Assembly (NCBI GenBank): GCA_031269165.1
Contig: JAISZQ010000016.1
Location: forward strand, 1 to 6,234
DNA length: 6,234 nucleotides
Source: Spirochaetaceae bacterium
GTDB lineage: Bacteria > Spirochaetota > Spirochaetia > Treponematales > Breznakiellaceae
Direction of reading: 5' to 3'
Under the pieces are notes generated by a model. That model saw only the letters and a program-made list of their open reading frames with translations. It ran no database searches and had not been told where the DNA came from. Below are positions 1-4,795 of this stretch, in pieces. A program made the position numbers and the translations under genes. Positions within the stretch are counted from its first letter, which is position 1. Each line of letters begins with the position of its first letter.

Positions 1-136
1 CGAAAATACTGATTTTAACCTAATCAAAATACTAAAAACGGCTTATTTATCGGGGTTTTTGCACTATTTTTTGCGAAAAAAAGCGCGAAAATTTTCTAAG
101 TCCCACAGGCTCCTAGTCGACGGGCGTGTCCTCTGG
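1..136. other. AT-rich non-coding edge, no gene seen
   Basis: The first 110 bases are strongly AT-rich, with runs of A and T, unlike the GC-rich spacer that follows. No reading frame with a plausible ribosome-binding site is visible. The abrupt change in composition near 110 suggests an original intergenic or promoter region next to a repeat-derived block. On the minus strand, CCCGATAA (47-54) with CAAA 15 bases upstream (70-73) resembles a sigma28 promoter with one mismatch in each box. It would read leftwards out of the window, so its target cannot be seen. The sequence CACAGGCTC near 104-112 weakly resembles the end of the dispersed repeat found elsewhere in this window. Confidence 0.5.
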
Positions 137-396
137 ATTGCCGCGCTCCGCTCGCAATGACGCAACCCGATCGGCAATGTGCCGCCCGCTCGCAATGACG
201 GGGAACGTTGTCATTGCGAGCCGCAAAGCGGCGAAGCAATCCAGCCGGAGAGGGCTTTCACCCTAGATTGCCGCGCTCCGCTCGCAATGACGCAACCCGA
301 TCGGCAATGTGCCGCCTGCTCGCAATGACGGGGAACGTTGTCATTGCGAGCCGCAAAGCGGCGAAGCAATCCAGCCGGGGAGGGCTTTCACCCTAG
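137..396. repeat. Two tandem 130-bp repeat units
   Basis: Units 137-266 and 267-396 align without gaps at a period of exactly 130 bases. I see only two differences (C187/T317 and A249/G379). Each unit starts with ATTGCCGCGCTCCGCTCGCAATGAC-like sequence and contains its inverted counterpart, GTCATTGCGAG, near its far end, so each unit is itself a fold-back structure. This CGCAATGAC / GTCATTGCGAG motif resembles small dispersed palindromic repeats seen in many bacterial genomes. Short open frames crossing it translate to arginine-rich, low-information peptides and are not genes. The near identity implies recent tandem duplication. Confidence 0.9.
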
Positions 397-487
397 ATTG
401 CTTCGCTTCGCTCGCAATGACAAGGCTCGCTTGGCAATGTGCCGCCCGCTCGCAATGACGGCTATGCCATGCGCCTCGCAATGACGG
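397..487. repeat. Diverged, truncated third unit of the 130-bp repeat
   Basis: The sequence restarts with ATTGCTTCGCTTCGCTCG at 397, exactly one period after the second unit. It shares GGCAATGTGCCGCCCGCTCG with the other units but differs around 401-430. It then degenerates into extra copies of CTCGCAATGACGG (around 451-487) and lacks the inverted GTCATTGCGAG half. It is probably an older or partly deleted copy at the edge of the array. A CCCCC-GAA-GGGGG hairpin follows at 500-512. Confidence 0.75.
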
Positions 488-516
488 GCGGCTCGTTCTC
501 CCCCGAAGGGGGTGCC

Positions 517-670
517 GAGGCCCGTTCATGGTGCGGTGTGCCCAAGGGCCTCCACGGCAGGTGGCCGGGGGCGTTACGGGGGCGGGCCCCCGTAGAGGGG
601 GATCGCGGAGGGCGAAGACCGTAGCGAAGGGGGAGACTTCCCCCTTTTTGCTGGTTTTTTGAACGGGCTC
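517..670 (+). repeat. GAGCCTGTTCC-family repeat, copy A (short form)
   Basis: A 154-bp segment starts GAGGCCCGTTC (517-527) and ends GAACGGGCTC (661-670), forming imperfect terminal inverted repeats. Its interior matches the larger copy at 3045-3499 in order: GGGGGCGTTACGGGGGCGG, then a G-rich GGAG block, then CCGTAGCGAAGGGGG, then AGACTTCCCCC, then GCTGG and the terminal repeat. A central hairpin is visible, ACGGGGG (576-582) with CCCCCGT (587-593). No open frame or transposase is present, so the element would be non-autonomous. I see no clear target duplication. The orientation given is that of the copy at 3045. Confidence 0.75.
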
Positions 671-766
671 TTAGGGAAGCACATGACACGCCAACGGTGT
701 CCGTCATCGCGTTAATCAGTGCTTCTGTCAAAGTAAATGACGCCGCCCTGGCGATACCAGACGGCG
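671..766. other. Spacer upstream of the importer promoter, with a dyad next to the -35 box
   Basis: No gene is visible. The notable part is 730-766, with AAAGTAAATG at 730-739 followed by an imperfect dyad, CGCCGCCCTGG (741-751) and CCAGACGGCG (757-766), ending at the -35 hexamer. A closely similar block precedes the promoter at 3543. This position suits an operator or an upstream activator site, but that role is inferred from position only. Confidence 0.45.
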
Positions 767-795
767 TTGACATTTTTGAAGCATGGCTGTATACT
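767..795 (+). promoter_or_regulatory. Sigma70-type promoter for the amino-acid importer operon
   Basis: A consensus -35 box TTGACA (767-772) is followed by a 17-base spacer and TATACT (790-795), one mismatch from TATAAT, with TG just upstream. Transcription would start near 802. This gives a leader of about 22 bases, with GGAGG (815-819) placed four bases before the ATG at 824. It is the best housekeeping promoter in the window. Confidence 0.85.
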
Positions 796-823
796 CTTAA
801 TCATCAAAAGATATGGAGGAACT

Positions 824-1582
824 ATGAAAAGAAGTTTGTTGTTTTGTTGTCTGTTGCTGGCGGGCGTGTGCGTTGTGTTTGCGGGTGCGAAGAAGGAGCA
901 GGAGAAGACGAGTTATGTTATCGCTACCGACACGACGTTTGCGCCGTTTGAGTTTCAGGACGCCGCCGGGAACTATGTCGGGATTGACATCGAGTTGCTT
1001 GCCGCAATCGCAAGGGATCAGGGGCTTGTTTACGAGTTGAAGCCGCTGGGGTTTAGCGCAGCGGTCGCCGCTCTTGAGTCGAATCAGGCGGACGGGGTCA
1101 TCGCGGGGATGAGTATCACGGCGGAGCGTCAGCAGAAATATGACTTTTCGACACCGTACTATGATTCGGGCGTGGTGATGGCCATCAGTGCCGCCAACGA
1201 CACGGTTAAGGGCTACGCCGATCTCGCGGGAAAGCGGGTCGCCGTGAAGACGGGAACCGAGGGCGCGGCGTTTGCCGAGGGGATTGCGGCCCAGTACGGG
1301 TTCAACCTTGTGTATTTCGACGAATCGCCGTTCATGTACGAGGAAGTGAAGACGGGCAACTCCGCCGCGTGTTTCGAGGACTATCCGGTCATGGGCTACG
1401 GCATTTCTCAGGGGAACGGGCTCAAGATGGTTACCGACATGGAGCGCGGTTCCAGTTACGGGTTCGCCGTTCTCAAGGGAAAAAATGGGGATTTGCTCGC
1501 CGCCTTTAACAAGGGGCTCGCCAATCTTCGCACGAACGGCCAGTACCAGGCGCTACTCGACAAGTACATCAAGACGAACTAG
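824..1582 (+). CDS. Amino-acid ABC transporter, periplasmic substrate-binding protein (SBP family 3)
   Basis: This 252-residue protein captures an amino acid in the periplasm and delivers it to the permease encoded just downstream. Residues 1-20 form a signal peptide (MKR, a hydrophobic core, then VFA before GAKKEQ), best read as a signal-peptidase I site. C16 follows AGV, a poor lipobox, so a lipoprotein is possible but less likely. The mature part shows family landmarks: ATDTTFAPFEF (34-44), GIDIELLAAIA (53-63), GMSITAERQQKYDFSTPYY (95-113) with R102 at the position that usually binds the ligand carboxylate, GKRVAVKTGTEG (136-147), and CFEDYP (183-188) with D186 at the usual amino-group-binding position. 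The ATG at 824 is chosen over an upstream in-frame ATG at 737 because it has GGAGG and begins the signal peptide. The ligand (glutamine, arginine, cystine or another polar amino acid) cannot be decided. Confidence 0.95.
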   Translation: MKRSLLFCCLLLAGVCVVFAGAKKEQEKTSYVIATDTTFAPFEFQDAAGNYVGIDIELLAAIARDQGLVYELKPLGFSAAVAALESNQADGVIAGMSITAERQQKYDFSTPYYDSGVVMAISAANDTVKGYADLAGKRVAVKTGTEGAAFAEGIAAQYGFNLVYFDESPFMYEEVKTGNSAACFEDYPVMGYGISQGNGLKMVTDMERGSSYGFAVLKGKNGDLLAAFNKGLANLRTNGQYQALLDKYIKTN

Positions 1583-1602
1583 CGCGGGGAAGAGAAAAAC
1601 GC

Positions 1603-2283
1603 ATGGATTTCACTCGTGTCCTGCATGACGTCGGGCCGCTTCTCTTGCGGGGCATGGGCGTTACCTTGCAAACAACGCTCATCGCCCTGGTGCTGGCGGC
1701 GGCACTGGGGTTGCTCACCTGTTTTTGCGAGCTTTCCCGCTTTCTGTATCTGCGCTTGGTCGCCCGCGCCTATATCTGGCTGATACGCGGTACGCCGCTT
1801 TTGGTGCAGACGTTTTTCATTTACTTCGGGATCCCGCAGTTGATTCAGTCCCTCGGCATTGATTTCAGGCTTTCGCCCTTCGCGGCGGGGGTTATCACGC
1901 TGACCCTAAACGCCGGGGCCTATATCGCGGAGATTTTCCGTAGCGGCATCGAGGCGGTTGACCCTGGACAGATGGAGGCGGCGCGGAGTCTGGGGTTTTC
2001 CCCTATGCGGGCGATGTTCCGTGTGGTGTTGCCCCAGGCGGTGCGCATTTCTATTCCGAATTTTGTGAACCAGATCATCATCAGCCTCAAAGACACGTCG
2101 ATCATATCGGTGATCAGTCTTGCCGACATCGTGTACGAGGCGAAAATCTACATTGGCCGCACCATGCAGTCCTTTGCGACGTGGACGATTGTCGGTCTCG
2201 TTTATCTTGTGATCATTGCGGTTTTGTCGCAGTTGTCGCTGTTGGTGGAGAAGAAACTGAAACATGAACAAAGTGCGCGTTAG
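1603..2283 (+). CDS. Amino-acid ABC transporter permease (HisM/GlnP family)
   Basis: This 226-residue inner-membrane protein forms the translocation channel, probably as a homodimer because only one permease gene is present. It has hydrophobic segments near residues 18-40, 54-78, 92-112, 155-172 and 192-214. The family signature RGTPLLVQ is at 62-69, and TLNAGAYIAEIFRSGIEAV spans 101-119. The cytoplasmic EAA loop that docks on the ATPase is at 125-146 (EAARSLGFS...LPQA, with the conserved glycine at 131). The length is typical of the family. It starts 20 bases after the binding-protein stop, behind a weak purine-rich site (GGGGAAGAG, 1586-1594), and its 3' end overlaps the ATPase gene by 20 bases. 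Both points fit translation within one operon. Confidence 0.95.
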   Translation: MDFTRVLHDVGPLLLRGMGVTLQTTLIALVLAAALGLLTCFCELSRFLYLRLVARAYIWLIRGTPLLVQTFFIYFGIPQLIQSLGIDFRLSPFAAGVITLTLNAGAYIAEIFRSGIEAVDPGQMEAARSLGFSPMRAMFRVVLPQAVRISIPNFVNQIIISLKDTSIISVISLADIVYEAKIYIGRTMQSFATWTIVGLVYLVIIAVLSQLSLLVEKKLKHEQSAR

Positions 2284-2995
2284 GGGTTTGTGCAAATCGT
2301 TCGGCACGCTCTCCGTGCTGAAAAACATTGATCTCGATGTGGAAGAAGGCGAGGTTGTCTGCATCATCGGCCCGTCGGGATCGGGCAAATCGACCTTCTT
2401 GCGGTGTCTCAATATGCTGGAAAAGCCGACGTCCGGGTCCGTCGTGATCAGCGGCGTTGATCTCACCGACAAACACACCAACATCAACAAGACGCGGCGC
2501 GGCATCGGGATGGTATTCCAGCAGTTTAACCTGTTCCCACATCTCACGGTGAAAAAGAACATCATGCTGGCCCCGGTTGACCTTGACCTGATGACCAAGC
2601 ACGAAGCCGAAAAGAGAGCGTTTGAGCTCCTTGAACGGGTTGGTCTCACCGAAAAAATCGATGACTATCCGCGCCGGTTGTCCGGAGGCCAGCAACAACG
2701 TATCGCCATTGCCCGCGCGCTTGCGATGAACCCGGCCCTCATGCTGTTTGACGAGCCCACGTCCGCGCTTGACCCGGAGATGATCGGCGAAGTGCTTGCC
2801 GTGATGAAGGAACTTGCCCACGACGAAAAGATGACGATGCTCTGCGTTACCCACGAGATAAACTTCGCCCGCGAGGTCGCCAACCGCATCATCTTCCTTG
2901 AAGACGGCGTGATCGTCGAAGAAGGCACCCCCGAAAAATTGTTCAACAACCCCGACAAAGAGCGGACAAAACGTTTTTTGAGCCTCGTGCTGTAG
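2264..2995 (+). CDS. Amino-acid ABC transporter ATP-binding protein (GlnQ/HisP type)
   Basis: This 243-residue cytoplasmic ATPase powers the importer. All nucleotide-binding motifs are intact: Walker A GPSGSGKST (36-44), Q-loop in VFQQFNLFPH (84-93), signature LSGGQQQR (139-146), Walker B LMLFDEP (159-165, catalytic E164), D-loop SALD (167-170) and switch histidine H197 in CVTHE. The FNLFPHLTV stretch and the length are typical of polar amino-acid importers (GlnQ, HisP, ArtP, TcyC relatives). The ATG at 2264 lies inside the end of the permease gene. The nearest purine-rich site, GGTGGAG (2244-2250), is 13 bases away, which is far, so translational coupling to the permease is likely. No convincing terminator follows the stop codon. 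Confidence 0.96.
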   Translation: MNKVRVRGLCKSFGTLSVLKNIDLDVEEGEVVCIIGPSGSGKSTFLRCLNMLEKPTSGSVVISGVDLTDKHTNINKTRRGIGMVFQQFNLFPHLTVKKNIMLAPVDLDLMTKHEAEKRAFELLERVGLTEKIDDYPRRLSGGQQQRIAIARALAMNPALMLFDEPTSALDPEMIGEVLAVMKELAHDEKMTMLCVTHEINFAREVANRIIFLEDGVIVEEGTPEKLFNNPDKERTKRFLSLVL

Positions 2996-3149
2996 CCGCC
3001 TGACTTGGTAAAAATCCCTGAGATCGAGCCCTTTTTTGGCGATTGAGCCTGTTCCAAAACCCCACGGGACACACGTCTCCGCTGTGATTCGGGGGCGTTG
3101 CGGGGGCGGAGCCTACAACCCTCAACGTCCTGTTTCGGGTTTCCGGCCG

Positions 3150-3218
3150 GGGCGTACTCAGTCTTGCGTCCATCCATGGACGCTTGGGGTACGCCCACAA
3201 AACCATACATGGTTTTGT
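3150..3218. repeat. Two adjacent perfect hairpins in the variable centre of copy B
   Basis: The first is a two-tier hairpin. Its outer stem is GGGCGTAC (3150-3157) with GTACGCCC (3189-3196), and its inner stem is GCGTCCAT (3166-3173) with ATGGACGC (3176-3183). Immediately after it, ACAAAACCAT (3197-3206) pairs with ATGGTTTTGT (3209-3218). This segment is absent from copies A and C, where other hairpins occupy the centre. It therefore looks like copy-specific insertion of palindromic units. Confidence 0.75.
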
Positions 3219-3275
3219 CCCTGCAGAGGGGGTAGCGGAGGACGCAAGTCCGTAGCGAGGGGGAAGACTTTCCCC

Positions 3276-3460
3276 TGTCAACAACTTAAGAATTTTGGTC
3301 CGCGAATGGCGCGAATAAATACGAATGATACATATCCATCAGCGCGTATTCGCAACGCCATGTATGGCGCACATTCGCGGACATTCGCGGACAAAAAAAC
3401 TAAAAATCTGTGTAATCTGTTGACCACTCTTATATTCCCTTTGCTTAAGTTGTTGACAGT
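3276..3460. mobile_element. Nested small element with 16-bp terminal inverted repeats
   Basis: CTGTCAACAACTTAAG (3275-3290) and its exact inverse CTTAAGTTGTTGACAG (3444-3459) form perfect terminal repeats. The host-element sequence GGAAGACTTTCCCC occurs directly before (3262-3275) and directly after (3461-3474), as expected if a 14-base target was duplicated on insertion. Copies A and C have no such insertion at the matching place. The interior holds GTCCGCGAATG (3298-3308), its inverse in two tandem copies (3372-3392), a short palindrome CGCCAT-GT-ATGGCG (3356-3369), and AAAAATCTGTGTAATCTG. There is no coding capacity. Confidence 0.8.
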
Positions 3461-3504
3461 GGAAGACTTTCCCCCTTTAGCTGGTTTTGGAACAGGCTCG
3501 ATTG

Positions 3505-3542
3505 AAAGTAAATGTCGTTGCCCTGGTGCTGCCGGGCGAGGC
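3505..3542. promoter_or_regulatory. Upstream block shared with the importer promoter
   Basis: AAAGTAAATG (3505-3514) is followed by CG and GCCCTGG, then a five-base spacer and CCGGGCGAGG, ending next to TTGACA. The same order occurs at 730-766, with 27 rather than 28 bases between AAAGTAAATG and the -35 box. The GCCCTGG/CCGGGC pair forms an imperfect dyad. It could be a common operator for the two units or a shared ancestral promoter fragment. The role is inferred. Confidence 0.4.
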
Positions 3543-3572
3543 TTGACACCGGGAGCGTTTCGCTTGTATTGT
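3543..3572 (+). promoter_or_regulatory. Sigma70-type promoter for the 3636 gene
   Basis: TTGACA (3543-3548) is followed by 18 bases and TATTGT (3567-3572), preceded by TG. An alternative -10, TATAAA (3572-3577), is too far from the -35 box. Transcription would start near 3580, giving a leader of about 55 bases that contains the palindrome at 3586-3616. The -35 box is perfect but the -10 is weaker than at the importer promoter. Confidence 0.6.
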
Positions 3573-3585
3573 ATAAATGATAGAG

Positions 3586-3620
3586 GAGCCCGTTTCAAAA
3601 CGTGAGGTTTTGAAACAGCC
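3586..3620 (+). repeat. Palindromic mini-repeat in the leader of the 3636 gene
   Basis: GAGCCCGTTTCAAAAC (3586-3601) faces GTTTTGAAACAGCC (3607-3620) across a GTGAG loop. The inner ten base pairs are perfect and the outer part is imperfect. The sequence matches the two ends of the GAGCCTGTTCC family joined with no interior, like the unit at 4753-4789. In the transcript the hairpin lies between the promoter and the ribosome-binding site (GAGG at 3626-3629), so it could influence translation or mRNA stability. Confidence 0.75.
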
Positions 3621-3635
3621 TGAGAGAGGTAAAAA

Positions 3636-4421
3636 ATGGCGGGAAATGAAGAGCAGTATTATGCGGATAAGTGTAAGCCTTTTCAAGCGGTTATCGGCGG
3701 GCTTCTCCAAAAGGAGGGCGCGGTGCTTGCGGCAAGCCGCAACGACCCGAGCAATGCGGCGAGTAAACTTTTCGGTCTCTCCGACGAGATGCTCAACCTC
3801 GCCTCGTACTATTTTATCTTCAACAGTTTGGCCCTGACGATTCTCAAAAACCGCAATGAAGAGGCGTTGAACGAGGCGCGAAAAACGATCTACAAGGCGG
3901 TTATCTACCTTGAAAGCAATGTGACGGGAAGGGTTTCCGCGTCGTACAGCGAATACGAGATGCATACGAAGGGGCTTGCCCTTGTGGTTGACGCGCAAAG
4001 CCGTCTCAATATGGTAAAAAAACTGGGGTTCGCGATTGATCTTTTGGAAGAGGCTTACGGCAACAATTCCAAATGGAAATGGTCGTTTGTTGAGCTTGAG
4101 GGAAGGTTTGCCGCCGTCTCGAAAAATATGCTTGAACTTTCCAGCCTTACCGCCAGTCTTGATCCCCGCTCAGACGTTTATGAGGCGACAACGAAACACC
4201 TCGCCATCGTGAAGCGGCTCCTTGCCGACGTTTCCGTCCAGTATCGCGACCGTTACAACCTTTCCACCCAGAGGATCGAGGATCTACAAATCGCACAATC
4301 TTTTCTTGACGCGCTCCGCTATCTCTCTATAATGCTGGGCGAGTCGGCCGAAGCGGACATCATAAAAAAACAATACGACATATTCGAAGCAAAGATCAGC
4401 ACCGAGCTCAAAAAACAGTGA
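3636..4421 (+). CDS. Hypothetical protein, helix-rich, 261 residues
   Basis: I do not recognise the family. The start is supported by GAGG (3626-3629) six bases before the ATG, downstream of a plausible promoter. The 261-residue product has no signal peptide or membrane segment and is probably cytoplasmic. Its composition is strongly alpha-helical, with heptad-like stretches such as residues 73-95, 121-142, 150-172 and 212-235, suggesting a helical-bundle or tetratricopeptide-like fold. There are few cysteines (only C13) and no nucleotide-binding or metal-binding motif that I can see. Visible landmarks are KPFQAVIGGLLQKEGAVLAA (14-33), KWKWSF (146-151) and SLDPRSDVYEATTKHLA (174-190). It lies alone between repeat blocks and converges with flaB. 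A link to motility is possible only by proximity. It is a real gene judged by length, ribosome-binding site and ordinary residue composition. Confidence 0.8.
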   Translation: MAGNEEQYYADKCKPFQAVIGGLLQKEGAVLAASRNDPSNAASKLFGLSDEMLNLASYYFIFNSLALTILKNRNEEALNEARKTIYKAVIYLESNVTGRVSASYSEYEMHTKGLALVVDAQSRLNMVKKLGFAIDLLEEAYGNNSKWKWSFVELEGRFAAVSKNMLELSSLTASLDPRSDVYEATTKHLAIVKRLLADVSVQYRDRYNLSTQRIEDLQIAQSFLDALRYLSIMLGESAEADIIKKQYDIFEAKISTELKKQ

Positions 4422-4439
4422 ACAGCGGATGATAAATAG

Positions 4440-4475
4440 AGTTTGTCCATAATGTAGACACATTATGGACAAACT
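4440..4475 (+). terminator. Perfect 16-bp hairpin after the 3636 gene, possible terminator
   Basis: AGTTTGTCCATAATGT (4440-4455) and ACATTATGGACAAACT (4460-4475) pair perfectly around an AGAC loop, 18 bases after the stop codon. Position and stem length suit a transcription terminator. However, the stem is AT-rich and only TCCTT follows, so intrinsic termination may be weak. The right arm of the neighbouring hairpin repeat ends in GTGGACAGACACT, which partly resembles this stem. It may therefore be one end of a larger repeat covering 4440-4578. Confidence 0.55.
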
Positions 4476-4505
4476 TCCTTAAAACCCGCATTTTTGCAGC
4501 CTTTA

Positions 4506-4578
4506 GGCGAAAAAATGCAGTGTCTGGCCGCAAAGGACGCAAACGTTAGTTTGCGCACCGACTTTGTGGACAGACACT
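4506..4578 (+). repeat. Structured 73-bp hairpin repeat, copy 1
   Basis: This nearly matches 5892-5963. It starts GGCGAAAAAATGCAGTG and ends GACTTTGTGGACAGACACT. The outer stem is AGTGTCTGGCCGCAAAG (4519-4535) with CTTTGTGGACAGACACT (4562-4578): 17 positions with one G-A mismatch and one G-U pair. The inner stem is CGCAAAC (4538-4544) with GTTTGCG (4549-4555) around GTTA. The AAAAAATGC near its start can also pair with GCATTTTT at 4489-4496. There is no coding potential. It could be a folded repeat or a transcribed structure. Confidence 0.8.
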
Positions 4579-4586
4579 AAATAGTA

Positions 4587-4752
4587 GAGGCTGTTCCCAA
4601 ACCCCGCAGGATGCACGCCTCCGCCATGACGCGGAGGCGTTACATAGAAGCGAACTCATGTCAGCCGTTGGTGCAAAGTCAATCTCATCCGCAGGTCTTC
4701 CGTTTCCTGCGATGCCGCAAGGTTCCCCGCCGGAAACATCCGTTTAGCAGAC
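4587..4752 (+). repeat. GAGCCTGTTCC-family repeat, copy D (left end plus unrelated interior)
   Basis: GAGGCTGTTCCCAAACC (4587-4603) and the following CCGCAGGATGCACGCCTCC resemble the left end of copies B and C at the same spacing, continuing to GGCGTTAC. A perfect hairpin CGCCTCCGC (4616-4624) / GCGGAGGCG (4631-4639) replaces the usual sequence. Beyond about 4645 the sequence no longer resembles the other copies, and the GGGGGAAGACTTTCCCC block is missing. This is therefore a decayed or rearranged copy that ends at the palindrome at 4753. A 63-residue open frame over it is not supported. Confidence 0.55.
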
Positions 4753-4789
4753 GAGGCTGTTCCAAAACCTCAAGTTTTGGAACAGGCTC
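4753..4789. repeat. Palindromic mini-repeat next to the flaB stop codon
   Basis: GAGGCTGTTCCAAAAC (4753-4768) and GTTTTGGAACAGGCTC (4774-4789) form a 16-position stem with one mismatch and a CTCAA loop. It lies six bases beyond the flaB stop codon. It could stop transcription or protect the flaB mRNA 3' end, but no U-run follows on either strand, so it is not a standard intrinsic terminator. The right arm is the exact inverse of the repeat end found just upstream of flaB (5681-5696). Confidence 0.8.
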
Positions 4790-4795
4790 AGACGT

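Larger units (their letters stand above)
3045..3499 (+). mobile_element. GAGCCTGTTCC-family element, copy B (MITE-like, interrupted)
   Basis: The 17-base left end GAGCCTGTTCCAAAACC (3045-3061) and its exact inverse GGTTTTGGAACAGGCTC (3483-3499) bound a 455-bp segment. GATT flanks it on both sides (3041-3044 and 3500-3503), which fits a 4-bp target duplication. From the left it carries CCCACGGGACACACGTCTCC, GGGGGCGTTGCGGGGGCGG, a variable hairpin region (3150-3218), a GGTAGCGGAGG block, CCGTAGCGAGGGGG, and GGAAGACTTTCCCC interrupted by a second element. Without that insertion it would be about 256 bp. It contains no plausible protein. Shared ends, lack of coding capacity and the flanking duplication suggest a miniature transposable element moved in trans. 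Confidence 0.8.

Noticed and set aside
137..487. Possible CRISPR array
   Set aside because: Units are 130 bp and nearly identical throughout; there is no short repeat alternating with unique spacers.
208..529. Short open frames on both strands over the 130-bp repeats
   Set aside because: They translate fold-back repeat DNA into arginine- and serine-rich peptides, lack ribosome-binding sites and repeat the same residues unit by unit.
737..823. Upstream in-frame ATG giving a 281-residue binding protein
   Set aside because: The extension covers the -35 and -10 boxes and has no ribosome-binding site; the ATG at 824 starts a typical signal peptide behind GGAGG.
824..883. Lipoprotein signal in the binding protein
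   Set aside because: C16 is preceded by Ala-Gly-Val, a poor lipobox even for relaxed spirochaete rules; cleavage after VFA is the better reading.
1906..2854. Long minus-strand open frames (213 and 247 residues) opposite the permease and ATPase
   Set aside because: They are antisense to genes with intact, unambiguous motifs and give histidine- and arginine-rich products with no recognisable domain.
3036..3605. 189-residue plus-strand open frame across copy B
   Set aside because: It runs through two transposable-type elements, a promoter and a palindrome, and has no ribosome-binding site.
3543..3635. Riboswitch in the leader of the 3636 gene
   Set aside because: The leader is only about 55 bases and is explained by a repeat-family palindrome; no known aptamer pattern is seen.
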